Shown in pieces: positions 46,925 to 58,190 of a stretch of DNA of 64,000 nt. This stretch comes from Lycorma delicatula (Eukaryota > Arthropoda > Insecta > Hemiptera > Fulgoridae). The DNA lies in the NCBI RefSeq assembly GCF_047948215.1, contig NC_134456.1, positions 196,738,034 through 196,802,033 on the forward strand, read 5' to 3'. The notes beneath the pieces are model-generated. The model ran no database searches, was not told the origin of the DNA, and saw only the letters and a list, made by a program, of their open reading frames with translations. Numbering within the stretch: position 1 is the first letter of the stretch; every line of letters starts with the position of its first letter. Both the position numbers and the translations under genes were made by a program.

Positions 46925-47980
46925 GCAACACCCCGTAGGGAAAAACACCCTCCATGTGTTCGGTCGCCGCCACCCTCTCTGTACGGGCTTTACCTAAGGT
47001 CATCATCAGAATCTCGGCAAAGGGCATCTCTCAGCCTTATCCTTGCCTCATGGTATCCTGAGGGATACCACCGATGCGAATACTATATATGATATTCCCA
47101 TCGGTGGACTGCTAGGAAATGAACTCTTTAAAACAAAAAACATCTTTGTCGAGTCTCTAACAAAACTGAGTGACATGAAGGAACTGAAATTAAAAAAGCA
47201 ACTACATACCAGATAGGTTACAAGTTAAGTTCAACACGTAACTATAACATAACACTAAACAAGAAATAAGAATAAACTTAAGAATAAAACTAAAACTAAC
47301 TAAGGGGCGTCCCGCAAACCAACAACGTCAGGGAAGAAATCATGTGTATGACGCCCACCTTCTGCTTCATCAGATGTGGCCTGCCACAAAGCATTTCCAT
47401 GCCGTTCTATATCGCGAATTTTTTTCTGAAGTTAATTCATCTGACTTCTTAGCAATGTAACGCTGCTGCTTTCTGACGTAATTAAATCTATCGGTTTCAC
47501 GCATGCAATCACGCTTGCCTCACGTTAAATAGTACAGTAACCTCTCTTTTTTATTAATAATATAAGGCGTTGAGCTCTTAATAATATTTCCCGTTAGCTT
47601 TTAAAATTTTAGTCTATCCGTCCAAACATGCGCAGTATACAGCATAATTATCTCGCACACACCCTTATACAGGATACTCATAGTTTTAAAATTAAGTCCC
47701 CAATCAGGATTGACCTCTCGTTGAATACCAAAGAAAACTCGACAGGCCTTCTCCTCGACGTAATTGTGGTGCTGCTTTAAATGCAATTTCTCGTCAAGAA
47801 GCACTCCGAGGTATTTTTGAACCTGAACATATTTAATGCGAAGGCCTGACATCGAAACACGAACCTGACGTTTCACTGCCAAACGGCCTTTAAGAAGTAC
47901 CATGGTGGTCTTCTCTGGGCTGAACGTCATCTTATGTTGATGATCCCACAACTGCATACGAGCCACCCAGGTATGCATAT
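46925..47980 (-). mobile_element. 5'-truncated R1-clade-like LINE
   Basis: Minus strand: RT thumb and downstream coding (47978-47300), then a tail with TCCACCGATGGGAATATCAT and a paired CATCGGTGG (near 47060-47110), ending CCCTACGGGGTG near 46930. The GC-rich tail and the protein fit the R1 group. The 5' end coincides with the inverted repeat at 47955-48001. Confidence 0.62.
47300..47978 (-). pseudogene. R1-like reverse transcriptase C-terminal part
   Basis: The 125-codon frame (47978-47601) reads MTFSPEKTTMVLLKGRL, VQVQKYLGVLLDEKLHLKQH and LYKGVCEIIMLYTAHVW. In R1-type ORF2 the KT-x-x-MLLKG block and KYLGV-x-LD lie just after the RT catalytic core and mark the thumb. After 47601 the reading continues in other frames (KERLLYYL, near 47530; WQATSDEAEGGRHTHDFFPD, near 47390-47330) with stops. 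The catalytic palm is absent because the copy is truncated, and no C-terminal zinc cluster is seen. Confidence 0.7.
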
Positions 47981-48001
47981 GCTACATACCTGGGTGGCTC
48001 G
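47955..48001. repeat. Inverted repeat at LINE 5' junction
   Basis: CGAGCCACCCAGGTATG (47957-47973) is repeated inverted as CATACCTGGGTGGCTCG (47985-48001), an almost perfect pair with an 11-nt spacer. The left arm belongs to the LINE reading frame (the TWVAR codons); the right arm is a short inverted piece of the same sequence. Confidence 0.85.
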
Positions 48002-49664
48002 GAACTCAACCTTCCTTCTCAAGACTAATTAGCAACAGTGTTCATTATTATATTGTCATTGTTATAATTTGCTTTATTATAATAATATTAGTTGACACAC
48101 CGCTCTAGATTAGCGATTATTTATATAAATAAACCAACGCGAAAAAAATTTATTTCAAGATTTTAAAGATTAATAAAAACATTTCTATTCTAAATTACTT
48201 AATTAAATCATTTTTTATGCTTATTTTTCTACAGTACATGATTGCCAAATATTATTCATGTACATATATCAAATTTCGTCTATTAATGTTATTAAGGAAT
48301 TTAATTTAGTTTTATAACTATGATTCAGGCACCCTCAAAATAAATAGTCAATTGTAAAGATATCCAGAGACCTAATAGGCTTTACAATTGTTTCTATAAG
48401 ACCTACCCGACGGTCTGGAAATTTATTAATTAAAATTTTTAAGTGAATTCTTATGATTTGTCACAAGGGTAATGGTGTATGGTCGAAATTTTTATGAAAT
48501 GAAATCATGATAGAATTGAATGGCAGAGTAAACATAAAAATTAAACCTTAAGGAAACAGGTTGTGTATTGTTTTAAAGATAAACGATGTAAAATTACTAT
48601 GAAACCAGCTTCGTAACTTCCATTTCTTCATCAATGATACCAGCGCTTTGCAAGTTTCACTTGGATTACACCACACAATTACTGTCTAACAAAAGTTGTG
48701 AGTGATTGCGTTATACTCTGATTACAATAAATTTAGCGTCAAACGATAAAAAAATTCTGAAATACTATAAGAACAAATAAATGATGACAATAAAATACGA
48801 TTTGTAAGCGTTTTATAAAAAACTTTTATTTCTCATAATATCCCGTATATAGCAATAAATACGATCAGAAATTAAAGAGATAAGAACAGAAGAATAGATC
48901 ATCGAAAACAGTAGACGAATAGTGAAAGGTGCCACTCATATCATCTGAATGTGTTAGAACGTTAGATAGCAAAATAAACTGCGCGCTGCCGAGAGCCAAG
49001 CACGATCTCTGGGTCAAATACGTCTCGCGTTAATCTGGCATCGTTGTGGCCGATATCAGTTTCCAGTGAAACATAGAAAATGATGCAAAAATGTTAGACT
49101 TCACTACACAAGCACGTGACAGTTGGTCAAGAATATGAATTTATTACTACTAATGGTCTCACAATAACTGACATTTCTGAACTGTGTTATTTCTTCAAAA
49201 TCCACGCATCTAACGATCACATAAGATAAAGTCACGATAATAAATAGGTGTGCTCCTGATTAAGCCTAATTTTTTCATACATGTACTGGGTGTTTGTTGT
49301 TCCGTTCTATGATGAGCCGGTTGGTGCTGCACTCTAGCATCTACTAGTGATGGCCGGCGATTTAACCTAATATGACCATTCTACGTAAGAATCCCGCGCA
49401 GTGCGATCGTGTTTTCGTTTCAGTCCAAGGGGACTCATAATTTCTTGATAATGTTCAAGTTCAATTTTGACTAAAGTGTCATAAATTCTTAAGTTTAATG
49501 CAACTATTGTAATTCAATTAAAATGTTGAGGGTGACAGTAAATTAAATATAACAATTCAAGAAGAACATAGCGTTGCTTCATTTCATCATCTACTATCTC
49601 ATGAAAAAACAGTCCACACTAGCTCTAAATTCTACCAATAATTAATAATTTTTTCATACTTGTA
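48002..49664. other. Spacer with a partial duplication of the mariner-like flank
   Basis: Mostly AT-rich. About 48910-49080 and 49290-49440 are more complex (GCGCGCTGCCGAGAGCC, CCCGCGCAGTGCGATCG) and could be LTR or other retroelement remains, but no coding pattern was found. At 49268-49298 the sequence AATTTTTTCATAC, A/T, then TGTACTGGGTGTTTGTT repeats the junction at 49647-49677. Confidence 0.4.
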
Positions 49665-49848
49665 CTGGGTGTTTGTTTTAAAACACAATCCAAGCAAAAT
49701 ACTTTTTATAAAAGTTAATAAAATAATTTCGGATTAAGAGGTTGTCAGCACTGCCTATTGTTGTTGTTTTATAATCAGCTGATAAATTTTACATCCCTTT
49801 TTGTGAACAGTTAGTTATTTTTGGTGGTCTGTTTTTTATTAAGAAGAA

Positions 49849-51140
49849 ATGGTTTTGATCATAGAAGAAAGTATTTTTATTGTGAAAAATTATTTAACTA
49901 TTAAATCTTTTGCTTTGTGCGAAGAAGCTTTTCATTTTGCAGTTCCAGGGTAAGAATGCAACAAATATACCTTCAATTCATCGTTTGATAAAGAAATATA
50001 GAGGGACTGTTTCTGTTTGCAATCAGAGACAGAGGCTGAAACTTTCACTACTTAAATGAGAAAATATTGGAAGATGTTAGGGTAAGCTTTTTAAACTTAC
50101 GTAACAAGTCATTATGAAAACTTTACGCAACAAAAAGGAATATATCTGTTTAGTGTCTTTAAAGTTACCCGCTACTTAACATAAAGTCATGCAGAATTTC
50201 TGTATCACATGAATTACACTCAGTTAATTATGCTGCTATCAGTGGGTTTAACCAAGTTATTTGGGAGAACATTAAAGTGTTAGATACTATATTTTTTTTT
50301 ACAGAAGAGGGTTGGTTTCATTCCATTGATTACGTTAATAGTCGGTATGATCGCTATTGGAGTTCTTTTTTTTCTGTTTAGTCTCCGGAACCACTATAAG
50401 GTATTACTTCAGAGGATGAATGAAGATGATATGTATGAATGAGAATTAAGTGCAGTCTTGTACGGTCTCAGGTCAACCACTCCTAAGATGTGTGGTTAAT
50501 TGAAATCCAACTACCAAAGAACATCGGTATCCACGATCTAGTATTCAAATTCGTATAAAAGTTAAATTCGTATAAGAGCCTTTATGAAGATTTGAACATT
50601 AGAACTCTCGACTTCGAAATCAACTGATTTGCGATGACTATTTAACCACTAGACCAGGCCGGCGGGGGTCACTACTGGAACTCCAACCAACTTCATATTA
50701 TCCGTCCACGACTCACAGAAAATTGGTGCGGTGTGCAATTTCAAGGCGAACAATAATTAGCCTCATTTTCTTTGAAAAAACTCAATGCAGATCTCAACTA
50801 AGAAATTGTAACGCCATTAATCGCAAATTTAGAATTAAATGAGAGAGATTCGTTGTTTTAACAAGATGAGGCCACGTGTCACACGGCAAGAGCAAGAGCG
50901 GACCTTTTGAACAACTTCTTTGGTGAAAGAGTAATATCGAATGGCTTATGGCCAGCTAGGTCACCCGATCTTTCTCCTGCAGAATTTTTTCTCTGGAGAT
51001 ATCTAAAAGGTTATGTATTCAAACATAATCCGCACACTATTGAAGAACTGAAAACCAGTATAATCAAGAATTACAAGAAATTGGAAAAGGTATACTTCGA
51101 AAGTTGCACGGAATTTGAAAAAGAGAATAAAGGCTATTGA
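49849..51140 (+). pseudogene. Mariner-like transposase, broken and split by a SINE
   Basis: ATG 49849 begins VLIIEESIFIVKNYLTIKS and CEEAFHF, the helix-turn-helix start typical of insect mariner-like transposases, with a stop 34 codons in. Decayed DNA-binding sequence follows to about 50330 (GWFHSIDYVNSRYDRYW-like reading). After the SINE come HYWNSNQLHI-type readings, QDEATCHTARARADLLNNFF (second catalytic Asp), WPARSPDLSPAEFFLWRYLK, and VFKHNPHTIEELKTSI to a stop at 51138-51140. The position usually held by the third acidic residue has Glu (AEFFLW), 38 residues after the preceding Asp. The last 77 codons are open. The rest has stops and frameshifts, so it is inactive. Confidence 0.75.
50366..50669 (-). 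mobile_element. tRNA-derived SINE, family S copy 3, inside the mariner-like gene
   Basis: Minus-strand head with A box CTGGTCTAGTGGTTAAA (near 50655) and B box GTTCAAATCTT (near 50596), the TCAGTTGATTTCGAAGTCGA spacer, the family body, and the poly-A tail as the T run at 50366. Flanks TCGCTATTGGAGTTC (50351-50365) and TCACTACTGGAACTC (about 50669-50683) are an aged target duplication with about four differences. Confidence 0.82.
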
Positions 51141-51288
51141 TGAAAACGGTGGACACTTTCAACATTTGTAATAAAAAAAAATTATCTCAGTATTGTTTTG
51201 TACAAATTATTTAATATTTATGACTAATCGCATTAAATATGGCACATTATTTTTCTTTAAATGGGTTGCGCTTTAAAACAAACACTCT

Positions 51289-52307
51289 TAGAAGAATTGG
51301 TGCTCTTTCTTGAAACGGTAAGATAAATAATTTTTTAACGCTTTTCTGAACGTCTCATCGAATTCTACCGACTAATGTGAAACAAAAATTGCCTGATAAA
51401 ATTCTGTCTAAAATAAAAACCGTAAAATTTGTATAATTTAATAAACAATGAGCGATTTCTGTCCAAATTTTTTTCAGACCATTCATTTAAAATATAATCA
51501 ATGTTAAAATTTAAGTAAAAAATGTTTAAAACCTTTTTACGTAAAGCAAAAAGAGGAGTTACGAAAATTTAATTTATAGTAAAGTTTAGTTCAGTTTTAA
51601 AAAAAATAATGTTTCCCAAGTCATACAGTTTTTATTTCGAAAATCAGATAAGCATACGTAGGATAATCTAGACAAAAAGTGTACGGAAACAAAAACAGTC
51701 TCATTTACAATGTCCTGCATCCCCGACTCCATGACCTTTTGTACATCTATTTCTCTTCCTTTAGCTGCATACTCAGTTGCTACTACTGTATTATTATACC
51801 AATTTTTTCCTTTATATTTTTTCTCCTTCATGGTGTTTTCATACAAAATATATCGTATATGATTTAAAATAAATGCTAGTATTTTTTTCACCTGTGCTTC
51901 CTTCCGTGAATTTATCATGCATCTCATACTATTTTAAGCTCAAATGTGAACTTTCTACAAAATAATTAAAGGGAAGATTAAATGGATCCTCTTTCATAAT
52001 GTGATGAAATACGCATTTAACTCCTATTTTAATCCATCGGAAATATGTTCTTCGCTTATCACAATCTTCCAATTTATTTACATTTACAGTTATTCTGCTT
52101 AAATATTTACCCTTTAAATTTCGGTATACCGTATAAAATATTCATTAGTTTCCTAATTTCTCACCAGTTAAAATCATTTGTAATTTTCGGTACTGTTAGA
52201 GTTAATAATTTCTATTTTTTTATTTTTTAGAAAGGAATTAAGATCTTACTGAGCATTTTTTTTGCTATTTCTTTTTTTTCTACCGTTTTTTATTGTTATA
52301 AATGTAT
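51289..52307. other. AT-rich spacer, no gene seen
   Basis: Frames at 51586-51927 (minus) and 51679-51867 (plus) overlap on opposite strands. The minus one reads basic and polar with no known domain. Nothing else of note. Confidence 0.45.
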
Positions 52308-52983
52308 AAAGTCTTATGTGAACACCTCATAACTTCCTTGTACGCCTATTAAATTACATATACAATTTTTCTTTCTTTTTTTTTAATGAAAAGTAGATAT
52401 AATTTTATTTCATTAATAACTTCTGATATTTTTCATTTTTTTATTTTTTTATTTTTATTATTGAATTATTATTTATCGCAAAATTTATTTGAAAATCAGA
52501 GGTATATATTATTAATAAATCAATATATTTAAATCAAAAAGAATTTAAAAAAAGAATATGAAGTGTGATTCGAACCGATGTGCCTTCCCCTTGTAAGCTC
52601 CAAATATTTCTTTAATTAAACTTTTATTTGGCTATACCTCTGGAACCAATGAAAATAAGTACCATTTATGATACATCGTTGAAAAGATCTCAATGAAGAC
52701 TTATTACTGCAGTTAACAAAACGTTCATTGACACTTTTAGTTCAGTCGATTACAGTTAAAAGGGAAGATGTACAACTAGATGTTACAACAGTCCTAAATC
52801 CAAAATTTCAACATCCTACGGCTAATCGTTTTTGAGTTATGCGAGATACATACGTACGTACAAACGGCACGCCGAGACAAGTCAAAATGAATTCAGGGAT
52901 GGTGAAAATGGATATTTCCGTTGAAATCTGAAAACCGAAATTTTTCGCGATCACAATATTTCCTTTACTTCGTACTAGGAAGT
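52308..52983 (-). repeat. Family A repeat, copy 6 (both ends present)
   Basis: Starts AAAGTCTTATGTGAACACC (a changed ATGTGG hairpin) then AACTTCCTTGTACGCCTATT, and ends TTTCCTTTACTTCGTACTAG GAAGT at 52983. The B-box-like motif is GATTCGAACC near 52567, and the TACGTACGTAC simple repeat lies near 52847-52860. An (AAT)n run follows directly at 52984. Confidence 0.85.
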
Positions 52984-53004
52984 AATAATAATAATAATAA
53001 TAAT
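52984..53004. repeat. (AAT)n microsatellite at family A end
   Basis: About seven AAT units immediately after the GGAAGT end. Confidence 0.85.
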
Positions 53005-56000
53005 CGAATAAAATAAAATCTTACCATGCTAAAGGTAATTACCTAATTATATAAAAAATATGTTTGTTTTTTTTTAATAAAAAGGACTCATTGTATTTAT
53101 TTTTTCCGCGGAAAGTAAATAAAAATAAAAATAATGGAAGAAAAAACTATATGGTATTTTATGGTGAAATTTTCTATCGGAAGGATATGGCTGTTGTAGC
53201 TTCAAAAATATTAAATAACTTATTTATTTTTTTGTTGAAATCGGCTAATACGATAGGTATTTTTAAAATTTTGAAAACAACTATAATATTCTCTATTCGT
53301 GAAAATTAATCCTTTTTCAAATTTTTAGATAGGAGAGACAAGATGGGTATTCAGTGTTACATTATGAAATTGTGGATTTAATCATCCCTTTTATTATGCA
53401 GTAGTAAGTTGCCATTTGGGCTTAGAAAAAGTAAGAGATATATCTATCTGCTGCTAATTTATCATCAAAAATTAAAATGTAAATATGAAGAAAACACCAG
53501 CTTCCATTTTGGATCACGTACGAAGAAATAATACTAACAATATAATCCTTTTAGATTGCAAGAAACAGTTTTTAAGCAGATTTTTTTTACTGTTTTATTA
53601 CTTTTATAATTTTTAGAAGAGAGGGACAATTTTAAGCAAACATTTTTGTTACTTTATATTAATTTTCCTAATTTTTTTTTTACTTGATTACAAAACACCG
53701 AAGGCTGTTGGCAGTTAATACAAGAAAAAAATTCGACACGGTAAACTCTACGAGCTCTGATTGTCTGCGTGTCTACACCGCTAAAGCAAATGTTATATGC
53801 TCCCGCTTTTCTCGGAGTGGATAGATTTAGCTTCATAACATACCAATATAGTAATATCATTCTATTAAGTCGAAAACAGTCAGAGTTCCGAATATTTTAC
53901 GGCACTTAACCGCACGTACACTCTCAATATTTTTATTCGTTCTTTAATTTTATTAAAGATTTTCAACGAAAAAGGTAAAAAAGCTACAGTTGGAATTTCA
54001 ATCAATATGGACGACCCGTTACTAAAATATCACTGTTAGACCTAAACCTAGAACTCAATATTCATTCGTGACCTAGCTATTTTAACACCTCTTTGTATAA
54101 AATACAGTTAAAAAATTAGCTCGATTGGTCGAGTCGTTATTGAGATATTGTTAAGAGCTACAAATAAACATCCATCAAGAATTAAAAAGAAAAAAAATTA
54201 ATGAATAAACCGTATAGCCCTTAAAGTTTAATTTTTCACTTTCTGTAATTACTATTTTAACTACATATTTATTTATGTACGTGTATGTGTGGCTTCTTTT
54301 AGTTAGATGTATACTCTAATAAAATGTGTTCATCTAAATCAAGAAAATTATTTTTTAATGTAATATGTAATTTTTCTCCCTTTTCATTGCAATGTGTTTA
54401 TTGATTTTACTTTATAAATAGGAAAAAACAATAACACGAAAAGTTAGATTGAGCATCATTTTAAAAAGTTTTTTCTTTTTTATTTCTTTTAGACTAAACA
54501 GTTCAGTTAAACTTTGAACTGAATTTGAAATAGAATTTTTTACTTTTCTACAAAATGTAGTTATCTTTCCTTACTAGTGAGTACTGTGCTGTAGTTGAAG
54601 AATTCAGAATTATCTTCGGTTCTGTACAAAGTTATATTTTTGGAAAATAATTTTTAATGAACCAAAATTACTTAGAATAAGAACTAAAATCTTATTACAT
54701 TTAATCTGTAACCTTACATTTTCAATATTGATGATGTCTTTTTGTGTATTTCATATTATTCAAAACTCTTATTAAACATACTTCTACCCTTTTATATAAA
54801 AATCAAATTATATTCTTAATTGACAAATTGATGTACGCATAAATTATAACTGTAAAGAAAGTCATAGTAGCCTAAAGTTGATACATATTCTACGAGTATT
54901 TCATTGATATACGTGATCGCTAGTTAGGACGTTTATAAAAGAATTACGGATTTTGCTAATCTACAAAATAGATATTTTGTAATGTTGCTAATAGAAAATA
55001 TTTGAAAATTCTCTTTACATAAATATTTATTTTTTGTGACATGACTAAATTTACCTACATTTATAAATCACCTAGAACCAATTTTCATTAATCACTTGTT
55101 TATCAGGAAATCAGGATTAATCAAAATGTCAGCTTGGTTTTTAGAAATAACTTACTATATTAACTTAGTTGTATTAAATATTGTGTATTATGGCTAATTT
55201 CTTTTAGGTAAGGTTGAGCTAAAAATATGTACTAATATATTATTATTATATACTCAATGACTACTTATTATACCGGAAATATTTTACGTCGGACATAGTT
55301 CTGGGTTCGTTGCGAAAGAGGGGATTTTGAACAATTACTGTAACTGAAATTTATTATTCTGTTATCATTTATCGTTTTTTGTATTTTATTTATTTTTTTT
55401 TTGTTTTGCTATATTAAGAATAATGTTTATTAACGACAGAAAGAATAATACGATATTCTGTTTCTTTTTCGTTTAATTAGCTTCAATAAAAACGATTTTT
55501 AAAAGTTTTGATTCACTTTTTATTGGCTGAATTTACATTAACTTTCTCAGAATTAAATTATTTACAAGTTTTTTTAGTAAATCTTCTGCATTTATTAGTC
55601 ATTTAACAAATCTATTGTACTACAAACCTAAAAAAACTGTATTTTGACTCCGAATTTTGTGTTTTACGTCGGTTATCTTAAAATCTACTGGAAACAATTA
55701 TGGGATCTGCTTCATCTTATTTCTCAGCTCAAATTACATAAGAAATCACCAACTTTATTCCTTAATTTGGGTTTAAAAAAATACAGTAGCGATTTTTTTT
55801 ATTAGAAAAGCTGAAATCCGGACGAAATCGTAGAACTATGTCTATAAGAAGTTTTTTCATTATTTTCACCGTAGAACATGTCCTAAAGGTTTCTCCGTTT
55901 CTTCGTGGGACACTCTGTATATGCTTACATAATTATTACTTGCGGATAAAATTACGTATAATTTCATAATTTTTATAATTGCTATCGAAATTTATAATTT

Positions 56001-56865
56001 ATAATATTTTGGCATTTTAAAATAGTTATTAATTAATGCCATAATTTAAGAAACTTCAGTTATCTATGAAATCGAATTATTAAACGTTGATGTGGCCGTT
56101 GGCAATTTATTTCTGCATTTTACTGTTCTTTTTTTCCAGGATGTTACTCTGTGTGAGACATTTTAAGAAGTATAGAGCTGTCAATGTGTAAAGAATGCAG
56201 GTTACTGTCTTACCTGAACCCAGTTTAACAATATCAGATTTTCTACAAATCTATACGAACTTCATATCTAGTTAAAGGTCTAATTTAAAAAAAAATATAT
56301 TTGAATTCTTTGTTGTTGGTGTTTCTTAGTCCTGAGAATAATACAACAATACTATTTCAGGAGTATGTTAACCTGAATCATAAGTCACCGATAATACTTT
56401 ATAGACGTCATTGCATCTCATCCAGTGGTTAAAATACATAACAATATAAGTTCCACTCAGCGGAAAAAATGAAATAGGTATTTTAAAAAAAAACAAACCA
56501 ATTACCACAGTAAATACAGCAGCAGTTTCATTTACATTCTTAATTAAGTACTTCCACTGCTTTCATTAATAAAACAAGGTAGATGCAAAACCATACGTCA
56601 AAATGTGCAACATACAAAAGATATTGGGTATACTGTTAAAATATGTTCGTATTTAAAAGAAATACCTTCTTTCTTGTATTACCATTTTCATAAACAAACA
56701 GTGTAATTTACTTTATATCTGAAAACATCGTTTTCTCATGATTTATTTTCCAACCAAAACTCTTTCTAGAATTTAAGGCTTTTGTTTCTTATACTTAGAT
56801 TAAAGCTGTGTATTTATATTTTAATTTAAGGAAAATTATATAGTCTCTGTTGAGAAGTGAACATG
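53005..56865. other. AT-rich spacer with unclassified repeat-like patches
   Basis: Less AT-rich patches at about 53690-53930 (minus-strand frame 53654-53860, no family match), 54000-54180 (GCTCGATTGGTCGAGTCG inverted motif) and 55630-55925 (ending TTTCTTCGTGGGACACTCTG, similar to termini of insect DNA elements). None has a second copy in this window, so their class is open. Confidence 0.35.
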
Positions 56866-57429
56866 AAAGGTTGTGTTGAATAGTGCTCCTGCGTTAGTGT
56901 GTGTTACTAGTGTTTGTGTGTTGATGTTCTGCTTTGTTTCCGGCTACCTGTGTCCATGACCATGTGACGTCGGCAACATCCCGTTAGGACGCCTACCCAG
57001 GCCCTCAGCTACATACCAAACCTATTGTCAACGACCGGATAAGTTTAATATCTTTGTTTAAAAATTTTCTAATTTTATTTATATCAATGAGTTAATATAC
57101 GTATTAGTGAATACTATTGAACATTTACAAGTAATTTTATTCCTAATTCTTAAATTAATTTAATATAATTAATTTATAAATATTAATATTATATTTATAA
57201 AGTATAATAACTCTGTTATTAAATTTTGTTAAATTGATATTATTTAATTTAATTAATTAGGACATTAAATTGGACTTTATGTAAATTAAATATAATATAA
57301 TAAATAATTTTATTGTATTATATTAAATTACTTCTAGTTTTAACTTTTTTACTTTTTATTTTAAATTTTCTACGGCAGTCATTCATCGAAGTGAAAAATA
57401 GTTAAATAACTTAATATTAATTTAAATTT

Positions 57430-58190
57430 TAGCAGCAGTACTCTTTGGACGATACTTTCTAAACGGAAAGCTATCTAATCCGAACCCGTCCTCCTACCCC
57501 TCGTTCACCCTCCAGGAGTTTTCTGATGGAGGAGAGGATAATGGTGTGGGAGTAAGAAAACATCTAAAGCGTAGGTCGGTAACCACGGGTGATCAACCCT
57601 CCGAGGAGCCGAACACTACGAGGGGCAGCTCTGAAACGGCAGCTGCTACCATGGAGGTTAGCGATGGAAATTCCTTGCAACCTTCGTTCACTAGGCGGGA
57701 GAAAATCTTACCTATCGTGTTGGACTGCCCCAAGGAGTGGCCAACGCTGGCGAGAGCAATCTCCGCCACTATAAGAGGGCGCCTGGTAGCCAAAAGTACT
57801 GGGCTATCTAAGGCTGCAGCTAAGCAGCGAAGGCGACTTCAGGGAAGTACAAAGTTTTTTGCATTCCAAGGGAGTCACCTTTCACTCCTTTAAGCTCCGA
57901 AAAGATAGGGAGCTCAAACTGGTTATCCGGGGCATCCCTTATGGGGCCACCCCGGAAGAGGTAAAGAGGAGCTGACCTTGCTCGGGTACGAGGCAGTTTC
58001 AGTTAAAAAGCTGAAGACGAGGGACGGAAGGGACCTTCACACTAATGTAATGGAGCAGACTTGTGTACATGTGGAACATCTAGGCACGGTGTATCGGCTG
58101 ATTTCGGTTATAATAAACCAAACTCAGCAGTACCCGGCGCAGATCAGGATGCCGTGTACAGAACCAACCGCCGTGTACTGCCAACCAAAT
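57430..58190 (+). pseudogene. Jockey-type ORF1 (gag-like) relic
   Basis: A frame reads from about 57430 through LSNPNPSSYPSFTL and NGVGVRKHLKRRSV, and later KILPIVLDCPKEWPTLARAI. It shifts near 57850 to VTFHSFKLRKDRELKLVIRG and IPYGATPEEVKRS, then shifts again to LTLLGYEAVSVKKLKTRDGR. The order PI-hydrophobic-W-x-x-L, then FHSFKLRKDRELK-hydrophobic-RGIP and an E-hydrophobic-x-x-LG fits the jockey gag middle region. The CCHC zinc knuckles that should follow are missing. The protein would coat LINE RNA. At least two frameshifts and a large deletion make it inactive. Confidence 0.65.

Larger units (their letters stand above)
49665..51288 (+). mobile_element. Mariner-like (Tc1/mariner superfamily) DNA transposon, interrupted by a SINE
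   Basis: The left end CTGGGTGTTTGTTTTAAA (49665) and the right end TTTAAAACAAACACTCT (ends 51288) form inverted terminal repeats of about 17 bp. TA at 49663-49664 and 51289-51290 is the target duplication. Inside is one broken transposase frame. About 1.3 kb without the SINE fits this superfamily. A SINE sits at 50366-50669. Confidence 0.8.

Noticed and set aside
57593..57793. 66-codon minus-strand frame in the GC-richer LINE
   Set aside because: Antisense shadow of the ORF1 relic, which has the jockey gag pattern on the plus strand.
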